NCBI GenBank assembly: GCA_017555465.1
Contig: JAFZGH010000001.1
Location: 1 to 6,920 of the forward strand
Source of the DNA: Akkermansia sp.
GTDB lineage: Bacteria; Verrucomicrobiota; Verrucomicrobiia; Verrucomicrobiales; Akkermansiaceae
Length of the DNA: 6,920 nucleotides
Direction of reading: 5' to 3'
Shown: positions 1-5,456 of the stretch, one piece after another
Layout of the letters: each line of letters opens with the position of its first letter
Position numbering within the stretch: position 1 is the first letter of the stretch
Translations under genes and position numbers: made by a program
The notes under the pieces: generated by a model
Told to the model about the DNA's origin: nothing
What the model saw: only the letters and a program-made list of their open reading frames with translations
Databases searched by the model: none

Positions 1-53
1 GCCATCCCTCCGGGACTCTAATTTCCGCTCGCGATGCTCGCCGATCAATTACA
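1..53 (-). repeat. Partial intergenic repeat copy R1
   Basis: Read on the minus strand from 53 downwards this has the same order as the copies at 4522 and 6759: TGTAATT (47-53), the GCGAGCATCGCGAGCGG direct-repeat core (within 23-43), then a short hairpin. The core is identical to that of the copy at 6769. The hairpin is not: here it is GTCCC-GGA-GGGAT (4-16, four Watson-Crick pairs and one G-T), where the other copies have GCCCAC-GGTA-GTGGGC. The window starts inside the element, so its far end is not visible. Confidence 0.75.
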
Positions 54-61
54 ATCAACGA

Positions 62-80
62 AACTTTGGGGCACATGTGG
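62..80 (-). repeat. TGTCCCAAAG-type box, copy a
   Basis: On the minus strand this reads CCACATGTGCCCCAAAGTT. It matches three other boxes at 4456-4470, 4885-4903 and 6676-6694. All four point toward a neighbouring GCGAGC repeat core, and here the gap to the TGTAATT box is short. It looks like an outer part of the repeat family. Its function is unknown. Confidence 0.55.
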
Positions 81-103
81 CATGGACTCCATAACTTTTT
101 ACC

Positions 104-147
104 AAAAAAACAGGGGCGTCGCCCGCTGGGCGGGCTCACCCCTGTTT
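104..147 (-). terminator. Intrinsic terminator of the first sialidase
   Basis: The outer arms AAACAGGGG (108-116) and CCCCTGTTT (139-147) pair perfectly. An inner stem GCCCGC (121-126) pairs with GCGGGC (130-135) around a TGG loop. On the minus strand the hairpin runs into seven Ts (complement of 104-110). It lies 34 bases past the stop codon at 181-183, which fits a Rho-independent terminator. Confidence 0.85.
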
Positions 148-180
148 GTCACCCACTACGCGGGCGCAAAATTATGTCGT

Positions 181-2193
181 TTAACGGGCATTCACCACTT
201 CATCGAGCGGGAGGATGATGAAGCCGATGCCGCGGTTGCCGTTCTTGCCGTTGTTGTGGCAGGTTTCGTAGATGATGCCCACGTGGTCAGCATCCACCAT
301 GGCCTGGCAGGAATAGCCCATGCAGCGGCGGGTGTCATACAGCAGGCCTGTGTTCCAGGTCTTGCCGTCGTCGCGGGAGGCGCGCACCGTCATCATGCTG
401 CGGGGATACTTCTGCGGGTTGGAGAAGAGCAGCAGCTTGCCATACTTAGCGGAGTCCACAGCAATGATGGAGCCCTGGCAGGTGGGTTCCACCAGCGCGG
501 AGCAGTTGGTCTCGTGGGCCTGCCAGGTCTTGCCCAGGTCGCGGGTCACATACACCACGCGCTTGCCGGCCCAGGTTTCATTGCGGCAGTTAATCATGAT
601 GGCGCCATCCTGCAGCTCCACCACCTGGCATTCGGAGGTCTTGTGGGGCACACCGTTGCCATATACCCAGTTCTTGCCACCGTCCTTTGAGTAGCAGATG
701 GTGCTCATGCAGTTGGGGTTGGCGGCACGGTCCCAGATCTGGGCGGGGAAGACGATGGTGCCATCCTTCAGGCAGATGCCATTGCCCGGGCCGGCGAGGA
801 TGGTGGTCCATTCCTCCTTCTTGATCTGGCGGGTGGGGTTCACGTATTCCTTGCACCAGGTCTTGCCGTCGTCATCGGAATACACCATGCCCCACTGGCC
901 GGTCTTGTCCTTATCAAAGCCGGTCTTAGAAGTCCAGAGCGAAGCACCGCCGCTGAAATGGCACACCAGGGACTGCATCCAGATGCGGCCGGTCTTGTCC
1001 TGCACGATGCAGGGGTCGCCGCAGCCGTTGGCAGCGCCGGGGCCGGCATCCATGCTCACCTCGGGCAGGGTCCAGGTCTGGCCGCCATCGGTAGAGCGCA
1101 CCGTGGCCACGTCAATATCGGCGCAGAGGTCACCCTCGTGGTTATAGCGGGCGTCGAAACAAGCAACCAGCGCACCGCTGGCCGTGCGGATAAGGCCGGG
1201 AATGCGGAAGGCTGTGCAGTCGCGGCGGGCAGCGCCGCCCGGCTGGTTGCCCACGGTTTCGCCGGGCATGGCCAGCATCACACCCACGCGCTGGGTCACC
1301 GGGGCCTGCTCAGGGGCGTATTCCTTACCGCCCATGGTGATTTTCACATCGCTGAAACTGATGCTGGCGCCCACGGGGGCAGCGCCTGCGGGCTGCACAT
1401 CCAGCCACAGGTTATTTTCGCCGCCGTGGAGCGTGCCGCTGGTGTTGATGACCACGGTGCCATCTGCCAGGGGAATAGCGCTGCCATATTCGCGGGTGTT
1501 GCGGAAATCGAGCCCGTCTGCCTGGCCGCTGCGCAGGGTCACACCTGCCACCAGGGCGGGGTCAGATACCTTGAAACTCACCTTCTGCACCGCCACGGGG
1601 TTGGAAGCGCCCTGGCTCTTCACGTTCAGCGCCAGCACCGGGTTGTTCACCGCGCGTTTCATGATGGGGAAGGCGCCGGGGTTGACCAGGCTCACGCCCT
1701 GAATCACCATGGGGCCGATCATGAGCTCCAGGTCATCGATGAGAGCGCCGCCACCCGCTGCCGCGGTGCAGACAAAACGCAGCGCCGTGGTGCCGGCGGG
1801 TGTAACCCACTGCACGTGGTTGTGGTAACCACCCACTCCGCTCTTCTCCACGCGGGTCAGTTCCTTTTCGCCCTGCGGGGTAATGGCCACCACGCGGAAA
1901 TTGAAGGGTGCGCGGCCAGTCCAGCGTTCCATCCAGCACTGGGCGGGGGTATCCACCTCCAGCGGCTTGCGGAGTTGCAGCGTGGCGCTGTTGTCTTTTC
2001 CACCCTGGATGCGGAGCGCCATGGCGCTGTTGCGGCCGTGGCCGCGGTTCATTTCGGCCTGCCCGGCGGTGGCCGTGAGCGTGCCGTACGCGCATTCCAG
2101 GCTGGTGAATCCACCAGCCGGCTGGTTCTCAAATGTTTCCACAGCCCCGGCTACCCCGGTGGCCAGCATTGCTAAGAAGAGTTTTCGATACAT
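181..2193 (-). CDS. Secreted exo-alpha-sialidase (GH33), first paralog
   Basis: This 670-residue enzyme should remove terminal sialic acids from glycoconjugates such as mucin outside the cytoplasm. ATG 2193 is chosen because it gives a clean signal peptide (MYRKLFLAMLATGVAGA); an upstream in-frame start at 2220 would only add nine residues before it. A beta-sandwich, carbohydrate-binding-like region (about 19-160, ending LIDDLELMIG) precedes a BNR-associated N-terminal domain (about 165-305). The six-bladed propeller follows, with the FRIPGLI motif and five Asp-boxes at about 367, 439, 502, 550 and 606 (for example STDGGQTW). By family spacing the likely catalytic set is the Arg triad R330, R537 and R598, acid/base D355, and the E521/Y627 nucleophile pair (Y in GYSC). 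These assignments come from motif spacing, not a structure. The propeller is unusually rich in Cys. It is followed by its own terminator and preceded by a terminator-promoter gap of 77 bp from its paralog. The family call is firm; linkage preference is not visible. Confidence 0.95.
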   Translation of the reverse strand: MYRKLFLAMLATGVAGAVETFENQPAGGFTSLECAYGTLTATAGQAEMNRGHGRNSAMALRIQGGKDNSATLQLRKPLEVDTPAQCWMERWTGRAPFNFRVVAITPQGEKELTRVEKSGVGGYHNHVQWVTPAGTTALRFVCTAAAGGGALIDDLELMIGPMVIQGVSLVNPGAFPIMKRAVNNPVLALNVKSQGASNPVAVQKVSFKVSDPALVAGVTLRSGQADGLDFRNTREYGSAIPLADGTVVINTSGTLHGGENNLWLDVQPAGAAPVGASISFSDVKITMGGKEYAPEQAPVTQRVGVMLAMPGETVGNQPGGAARRDCTAFRIPGLIRTASGALVACFDARYNHEGDLCADIDVATVRSTDGGQTWTLPEVSMDAGPGAANGCGDPCIVQDKTGRIWMQSLVCHFSGGASLWTSKTGFDKDKTGQWGMVYSDDDGKTWCKEYVNPTRQIKKEEWTTILAGPGNGICLKDGTIVFPAQIWDRAANPNCMSTICYSKDGGKNWVYGNGVPHKTSECQVVELQDGAIMINCRNETWAGKRVVYVTRDLGKTWQAHETNCSALVEPTCQGSIIAVDSAKYGKLLLFSNPQKYPRSMMTVRASRDDGKTWNTGLLYDTRRCMGYSCQAMVDADHVGIIYETCHNNGKNGNRGIGFIILPLDEVVNAR

Positions 2194-2201
2194 GATTCCT
2201 C

Positions 2202-2230
2202 TATATAGCACACCACGCAACCCGGCACAA
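2202..2230 (-). promoter_or_regulatory. Putative sigma70-type promoter of the first sialidase
   Basis: On the minus strand TTGTGC (2225-2230) and TATATA (2202-2207) are separated by 17 bp. The -10 ends only 8 bases before ATG 2193, so the transcript would begin at or within a base or two of the start codon. The GAGGA just before the ATG is too close to be a comfortable ribosome binding site and may not be transcribed. The -35 is weak. It directly abuts the T-tract of the upstream terminator. Confidence 0.45.
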
Positions 2231-2231
2231 G

Positions 2232-2264
2232 AAAAAACAGGCGGCCTTTTATCAGCCGCCTGTT
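2232..2264 (-). terminator. Intrinsic terminator of the second sialidase
   Basis: AACAGGCGGC (2236-2245) and GCCGCCTGTT (2255-2264) form a perfect 10-bp stem with a 9-base loop. On the minus strand the stem is followed by T residues (complement of 2232-2237). It begins 6 bases past the TGA at 2271-2273. It separates the two sialidase genes transcriptionally. Confidence 0.93.
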
Positions 2265-2270
2265 AAAAAC

Positions 2271-4388
2271 TCATGCTTTTACCTTCTTCTTTCCTTTTTT
2301 CTTACCTTTCTTATCCTTTTTACCCTTCTTGCCTTTCTTGCCCGTTTTGCCATCATCGGCTGCCTGGGCGGGTTTCACCGCCACTCCCTTGCCCGTTACG
2401 ATGGTTTCGAGCGGCAGGCGGATGAAGCCGATACCGCGGTAATCCGTCTCGCCATTCTTGTGGCAGGTTTCGTAGATGATGCCCACGTGGTCGGGGTCGG
2501 TCATGGCGATACAGGAGTAGCCCATGCAGCCACGCACATCATAGAGCACACCATCGCTCCAGGTCACGCCTTCATCGCGCGAGGCGCGGATGCTCATGTT
2601 GCTGCGGCCGTGAATCCAGGGGTTGGAGAAGAGCATCAGGCGGCCGTATTTCTTGGTTTCCACCGTCACCAGGGAAGCCTGGCAGGTTGGGTCATTGAGC
2701 GTGTTGTTGTTGGTCTGGTGCGGTTCCCAGGTCTCGCCCAGGTCTTTGGTGACATAGACAATGCGCTTGCCCTGGTAAGCCTCGTTGCGGCAGTTGAGCA
2801 TCAGCGAGCCGTCCTTGAGCTCCACCACCTGGCACTCCGAGGTTTTGGCCGGTACGCCGTTACCCATGGCCCAGGTCTTGCCGCCGTCCTTGGAGTAGCA
2901 GATGGTGCTGCGGCACACGGGGTCTGCACCGTTCTGCCAGATCTGGGCCGGGAACACAATCACGCCCTTGCTGGTGCAGATACCATTGCCCGGGCCGGCG
3001 AGAATGAGGGTCCACTCATCCTTTTTCACCTGGTCGGTCACGTTCACAATCTTGCTCCAGGTCTTGCCTTCGTTATCGGAGTATACCATCTCCCACTGGC
3101 CTGTCTTTGAGGGGTCTGTACCCGTGCCGGAAGCATTGATGGCGCGCGCACCGGGGGCAAAGTGGCAGGCGAGCGCCTGCATCCAGATGCGGCCCTTCTT
3201 ATCCTGCAGGATGCAGGGGTCGCCGCAGCCGTTGGCCATGCCGGGGCCGGAGTCCATGTTCACCTCCGGCAGGGTCCAGGTCTGGCCGCCATCGGTAGAG
3301 CGCACCACGGCTACGTCAATATCACGGCAAAGGTCTACCTCATTATCATAACGGGCATCGAACACGCCCAGCAGCGTGCCTTTCTTTGTCTGGATAAGTC
3401 CGGGAATACGGAAAGCGGCGCAATCGCGGGCATCGCCCTCCAGCTGGCCCACCTTATCGCCGGGGAAACCGAGCATGATACCGATGCGCTGGGTCACCGG
3501 CTGCATTTCGGGCTCAATCTGCTTGCCGCCGATGGTGAGCTTCACCCCGCTGAACGAAACCGTGGAGCCGATAACGGCAGATTCACTGGGTTCGACATCC
3601 AGCCAGAGGTTGTTTTCGCCGCCCTCAAGCCCCTTGGTGGATTTGATGACCACCTTGCCGCTCCCGGAGGGGGTGGCAGAGCCGTATTCCACGCTGTTCT
3701 TGAAATCCATGCCATTAGCGCTGCCGCTGCGCAGAGTCACCTTCGCCACCTGGGCGGGGTCATCCACGGTCAGCTCCACGCGCTCCATCACCTTGGCGTC
3801 TTCCTCACCCTCGGTCTGAATGCTGATTTTCACAGCGGGGTTGAACGTGGCACGCTTCATGAGCGGCCACACGCCAGGGTTGTGCACACTCACATCGCCC
3901 AGCTTCATCTTGCCCATCATGAGGCTCAGGTCATCAATCAGCACGCCTGATTTATCGGGCGTATCAGCTACCATGCGCAGTTCCTTAGTGCCCTTGGGCA
4001 GGGTAATGTCAATCTTATGATTAAAGCCGCCATGGCCCAGGCCTTTCAGCTCCTTGAGCTGCTGCTCACCGCTGCCGGTCACCGCCACCAGCTTCACGCT
4101 GAACGGGTCCTTCTTGGTCCAGCGCTCCAGCCAGAACGTGCAACGGGTGTCCTTTTCCATCGGGCTGGCCAGCTTGATGCTCACCTGCTTCCCGGCACCA
4201 CCTGCAATGCGCAGCGACTGGGAACCCGTGCGCGCTTTCTTGTAAATCTCTGCTGCGCCGGCATCTGCGCTCAGCGAGCCATACTCCAGAGCACCGCTGG
4301 TGATGCCACCGGCCGGCAGACTTTCAAAACTTTCGACGCCCCAGGCCAGCCCACAGGCCAGCAGAGCATATAAGGATTTTCTGAACAT
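2271..4388 (-). CDS. Secreted exo-alpha-sialidase (GH33) with Lys-rich tail, second paralog
   Basis: This 705-residue paralog has the same order of parts as the gene at 181-2193: signal peptide (MFRKSLYALLACGLAWG), beta-sandwich (about 18-160), BNR-associated domain (about 165-300) and GH33 propeller. ATG 4388 is preferred over 4427 because the signal peptide starts there and aligns with the paralog. FRIPGLI and Asp-boxes near 364, 437, 499, 547 and 603 are present. The inferred catalytic residues are R327, D352, E518, R534, R595 and Y624, so the enzyme should be active on sialylated glycans outside the cytoplasm. An LLAC in the leader resembles a lipobox but lies very early, so a lipoprotein is only a weak alternative. 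Unlike its paralog it ends in a tail of about 38 residues whose last 25 contain 16 Lys in a GKK-like repeat. The tail could bind acidic polymers or the cell surface (inference). It has its own promoter and terminator. Confidence 0.95.
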   Translation of the reverse strand: MFRKSLYALLACGLAWGVESFESLPAGGITSGALEYGSLSADAGAAEIYKKARTGSQSLRIAGGAGKQVSIKLASPMEKDTRCTFWLERWTKKDPFSVKLVAVTGSGEQQLKELKGLGHGGFNHKIDITLPKGTKELRMVADTPDKSGVLIDDLSLMMGKMKLGDVSVHNPGVWPLMKRATFNPAVKISIQTEGEEDAKVMERVELTVDDPAQVAKVTLRSGSANGMDFKNSVEYGSATPSGSGKVVIKSTKGLEGGENNLWLDVEPSESAVIGSTVSFSGVKLTIGGKQIEPEMQPVTQRIGIMLGFPGDKVGQLEGDARDCAAFRIPGLIQTKKGTLLGVFDARYDNEVDLCRDIDVAVVRSTDGGQTWTLPEVNMDSGPGMANGCGDPCILQDKKGRIWMQALACHFAPGARAINASGTGTDPSKTGQWEMVYSDNEGKTWSKIVNVTDQVKKDEWTLILAGPGNGICTSKGVIVFPAQIWQNGADPVCRSTICYSKDGGKTWAMGNGVPAKTSECQVVELKDGSLMLNCRNEAYQGKRIVYVTKDLGETWEPHQTNNNTLNDPTCQASLVTVETKKYGRLMLFSNPWIHGRSNMSIRASRDEGVTWSDGVLYDVRGCMGYSCIAMTDPDHVGIIYETCHKNGETDYRGIGFIRLPLETIVTGKGVAVKPAQAADDGKTGKKGKKGKKDKKGKKKGKKKVKA

Positions 4389-4394
4389 GCTGGT

Positions 4395-4423
4395 ACTATA
4401 CCCTAAATTCACCCCGCAGGCAA
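4395..4423 (-). promoter_or_regulatory. Putative sigma70-type promoter of the second sialidase
   Basis: On the minus strand TTGCCT (4418-4423) lies 17 bp from TATAGT (4395-4400), with 4/6 and 5/6 matches to consensus. Only 6 bases separate the -10 from ATG 4388, so transcription would start at the A of the start codon and give a leaderless mRNA. Confidence 0.55.
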
Positions 4424-4455
4424 GCATTCAATGGAAATTAAGGCACGAATTTCGC

Positions 4456-4470
4456 GTGTCCCAAAGATTC
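4456..4470 (+). repeat. TGTCCCAAAG-type box, copy b
   Basis: GTGTCCCAAAGATTC, oriented toward the repeat core at 4532. The gap to the TGTAATTTA box (4522-4530) is about 50 bases, much longer than for copies a and c. It lies upstream of the second sialidase promoter and could be mistaken for an operator, but its recurrence next to every repeat core ties it to the repeat family. Confidence 0.5.
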
Positions 4471-4531
4471 ATCAGGGCTGCTTTCAAATTCTTGTAGCAC
4501 AGCTAATTGACAATACGCTGCTGTAATTTAT

Positions 4532-4575
4532 CGGCGAGCAAAGCGAGCGGAATTCTTAGCCCACGGTAGTGGGCG
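4532..4575 (+). repeat. Left 44-bp terminal inverted repeat of R2
   Basis: It starts CGGCGAGCAAAGCGAGCGG and ends with the GCCCAC-GGTA-GTGGGC hairpin. Relative to the right arm there is a single difference (G at 4543). It is preceded by TGTAATTTA (4522-4530), which also precedes the core at 6769. Confidence 0.9.
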
Positions 4576-4584
4576 ACAGATGTT

Positions 4585-4625
4585 AGGCAGGTGCAAGCGT
4601 GCGTTAGCACGCGCAGCGCCTGCTT
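4585..4625. repeat. Nested hairpin module inside R2 (left side)
   Basis: The outer arms GCAGGTGC (4587-4594) and GCGCCTGC (4616-4623) pair with one G-T. The inner arms GCGTGC (4597-4602) and GCACGC (4607-4612) flank a GTTA loop. This stem occupies the place held by the CAGGGGT/ACCCCTG stem in R3 (6825-6857). No T-run follows on either strand, so it is not a standard terminator. Confidence 0.7.
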
Positions 4626-4645
4626 CCTCAAAAAAAATAACAGGA

Positions 4646-4660
4646 ACCCGTGGAACGGGT
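4646..4660. repeat. Short hairpin in R2 after the A-run
   Basis: ACCCGT (4646-4651) and ACGGGT (4655-4660) pair around GGA. It follows a run of eight As (4630-4637) and is followed by GACAG. In R3 the matching position also follows an A-run and ends GTGGGTGACAG, with different stem bases. Confidence 0.6.
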
Positions 4661-4759
4661 GACAGAATGCGACGTTTTATGTTGATGCTTAGCTTTCCCG
4701 TCTCCGGGCTCACGCCCTACGCCGTGGCAGGCTGCCACCCACTCACTGTGTTCGGGGTT

Positions 4760-4813
4760 CTGGTCATTTTTTTGTTTGACCAGGGGTTCCGCGACTCCGT
4801 CGCTCCACCCCTG
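4760..4813. repeat. Overlapping hairpins on the right side of R2
   Basis: One stem pairs CTGGTCA (4760-4766) with TGACCAG (4777-4783) across a T-rich loop. The other pairs CAGGGGT (4781-4787) with ACCCCTG (4807-4813), with inner GCGAC/GTCGC (4791-4795 and 4799-4803). The two stems share bases 4781-4783, so they cannot both be complete at once. The same arrangement occurs at 6825-6878. Confidence 0.7.
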
Positions 4814-4825
4814 TCTAACTTCTTA

Positions 4826-4869
4826 CGCCCACTACCGTGGGCTAAGAATTCCGCTCGTTTTGCTCGCCG
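4826..4869 (-). repeat. Right 44-bp terminal inverted repeat of R2
   Basis: This is the reverse complement of 4532-4575 with one mismatch. On the minus strand it continues leftward into sequence nearly identical to the copy at 6769-6906. Confidence 0.9.
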
Positions 4870-4884
4870 CTAAACAATCTTCGC

Positions 4885-4903
4885 AACTTTGGGACAGATG
4901 TGG
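4885..4903 (-). repeat. TGTCCCAAAG-type box, copy c
   Basis: On the minus strand this reads CCACATCTGTCCCAAAGTT, pointing toward the R2 right end with only about 15 bases between. It lies 25 bases past the stop codon of the EIIA-like gene. No intrinsic terminator is visible between that stop and R2. Confidence 0.55.
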
Positions 4904-4928
4904 GCTCTAATCCCATGCAGAACGAACT

Positions 4929-5393
4929 TCACGAAAGAACCAGCAGCTCCCGGAGCTGGGCGGCCAGCTGCCCGGCAGGCATCCTCACCATCTCATCCTC
5001 CGTAAGCCCGCTTTTCTGGCGCCAGCGCACAATGCGGCTAAGCAGCTGAAGGTGCCATTCCGGGCATTCTTCCGGCACCACCACCAGAAACACCAGGCGC
5101 ACCGGGCTTCCCTGCCAGTCCACCCCTGCGGTGCTGCGGGCCAGGTACACCGCAGGCTGCGGAATCTCAAACACACGGGCATGCGGAATGGCCAGCCCGT
5201 AACCGAGGTAGGTGCTTTCCTGCGCCTCGCGGTCCAGCGCGGTATTGACCAGAGTGCGCTTGCGCCAGCCAGTCAGGCCGGCCAGCTCACCCGCCAGCAG
5301 GCGCACCATCTCCACGTGGCTCTCACCCTGCGGAAGTTCTTCCCCGCGCACCCAGACCAGCGTTTCATTACTAAGCTCTTCCGCATCAAACAT
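4929..5393 (-). CDS. Stand-alone PTS EIIA domain protein (fructose/mannitol/Ntr type)
   Basis: A 154-residue cytoplasmic protein that is essentially one EIIA type-2 domain, the module that accepts a phosphoryl group from HPr or NPr on a histidine. The signature is YLGYGLAIPHAR, with H71 as the predicted phosphorylation site. It is followed by strands including VRLVFLVVVPEE and the helix HLQLLSRIVRW, as in PtsN-like proteins. The length matches a single domain; no EIIB or EIIC and no membrane segment is present or adjacent, so a regulatory rather than transport role is likelier (inference). ATG 5393 is preferred, with GGGG just upstream. A GTG at 5450 would overlap the preceding stop as GTGA and add 19 residues unlike the family. 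It lies 53 bp downstream of the tubulin-like gene on the same strand, so the two are probably co-transcribed. The partner and regulated process cannot be read from the sequence. Confidence 0.88.
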   Translation of the reverse strand: MFDAEELSNETLVWVRGEELPQGESHVEMVRLLAGELAGLTGWRKRTLVNTALDREAQESTYLGYGLAIPHARVFEIPQPAVYLARSTAGVDWQGSPVRLVFLVVVPEECPEWHLQLLSRIVRWRQKSGLTEDEMVRMPAGQLAAQLRELLVLS

Positions 5394-5403
5394 GATGCCC
5401 CAG

Positions 5404-5430
5404 AATATACCCGCCTTGCGGCGATTGCAA
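5404..5430 (-). promoter_or_regulatory. Weak internal promoter candidate before the EIIA-like gene
   Basis: On the minus strand TTGCAA (5425-5430) and TATATT (5404-5409) lie 15 bp apart, shorter than ideal, with the -10 ending 10 bases before ATG 5393. A small CGCC-GCAA-GGCG hairpin sits in the spacer. It may allow expression apart from the tubulin-like gene, but the evidence is thin. Confidence 0.28.
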
Positions 5431-5440
5431 GCCCGCAGTG

Positions 5441-5456
5441 TGACAATCACTTGTCA
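5441..5456. promoter_or_regulatory. Operator-like palindrome at the tubulin-like/EIIA junction
   Basis: TGACAA and TTGTCA are perfect inverted 6-bp arms around TCAC. It overlaps the last codons and stop of the tubulin-like gene and lies just upstream of the weak promoter candidate at 5404-5430. It could be a protein-binding site or chance. Confidence 0.3.

Larger units (their letters stand above)
4532..4869. mobile_element. R2, 338-bp hairpin-rich element with 44-bp terminal inverted repeats
   Basis: The ends 4532-4575 and 4826-4869 are inverted repeats matching at 43 of 44 positions by direct comparison. Each contains the GCGAGC direct repeat, GAATTC, and the palindrome GCCCAC-GGTA-GTGGGC (4559-4574 and 4827-4842). 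Between them lie further hairpins: 4585-4625, 4646-4660, 4724-4738, 4760-4783 and 4781-4813. The right 138 bp (4732-4869) is a near copy, inverted, of 6769-6906. There is no credible gene inside; frames that cross it encode low-complexity arginine-rich peptides duplicated by the inverted ends. No target-site duplication is obvious. It may be a MITE-like non-autonomous element, or two polar repeat units set tail to tail like paired REP sequences. Confidence 0.7.

Noticed and set aside
958..2175. Long open frame on the plus strand, about 405 codons, opposite the first sialidase
   Set aside because: It is the antisense shadow of a well-supported GH33 gene in G+C-rich sequence. Its peptide is His/Ala/Gly-rich with no domain, and a similar shadow lies opposite the second sialidase.
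4370..4388. Lipoprotein signal in the second sialidase (LLAC)
   Set aside because: The Cys comes only 12 residues from the start and position -2 is Leu, unlike a good lipobox, and the paralog has Thr there. An ordinary signal peptide is likelier.
4507..4530. TTGACA on the plus strand as a promoter
   Set aside because: No acceptable -10 lies 15-19 bp downstream, and no plus-strand gene follows.
4522..4869. CRISPR array or tRNA-like structure
   Set aside because: The repeats are inverted and irregularly spaced with no uniform spacers, and no cloverleaf or CCA end can be drawn.
4528..4873. Short open frames on both strands within R2
   Set aside because: They lie in the inverted-repeat element and end in the same duplicated arginine-rich peptide because of the inverted ends, so they are not credible proteins.
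5394..5450. GTG start at 5450 for the EIIA-like gene, overlapping the previous stop
   Set aside because: It adds 19 residues not expected for the family and has no ribosome binding site, whereas ATG 5393 starts just before the domain with GGGG upstream.
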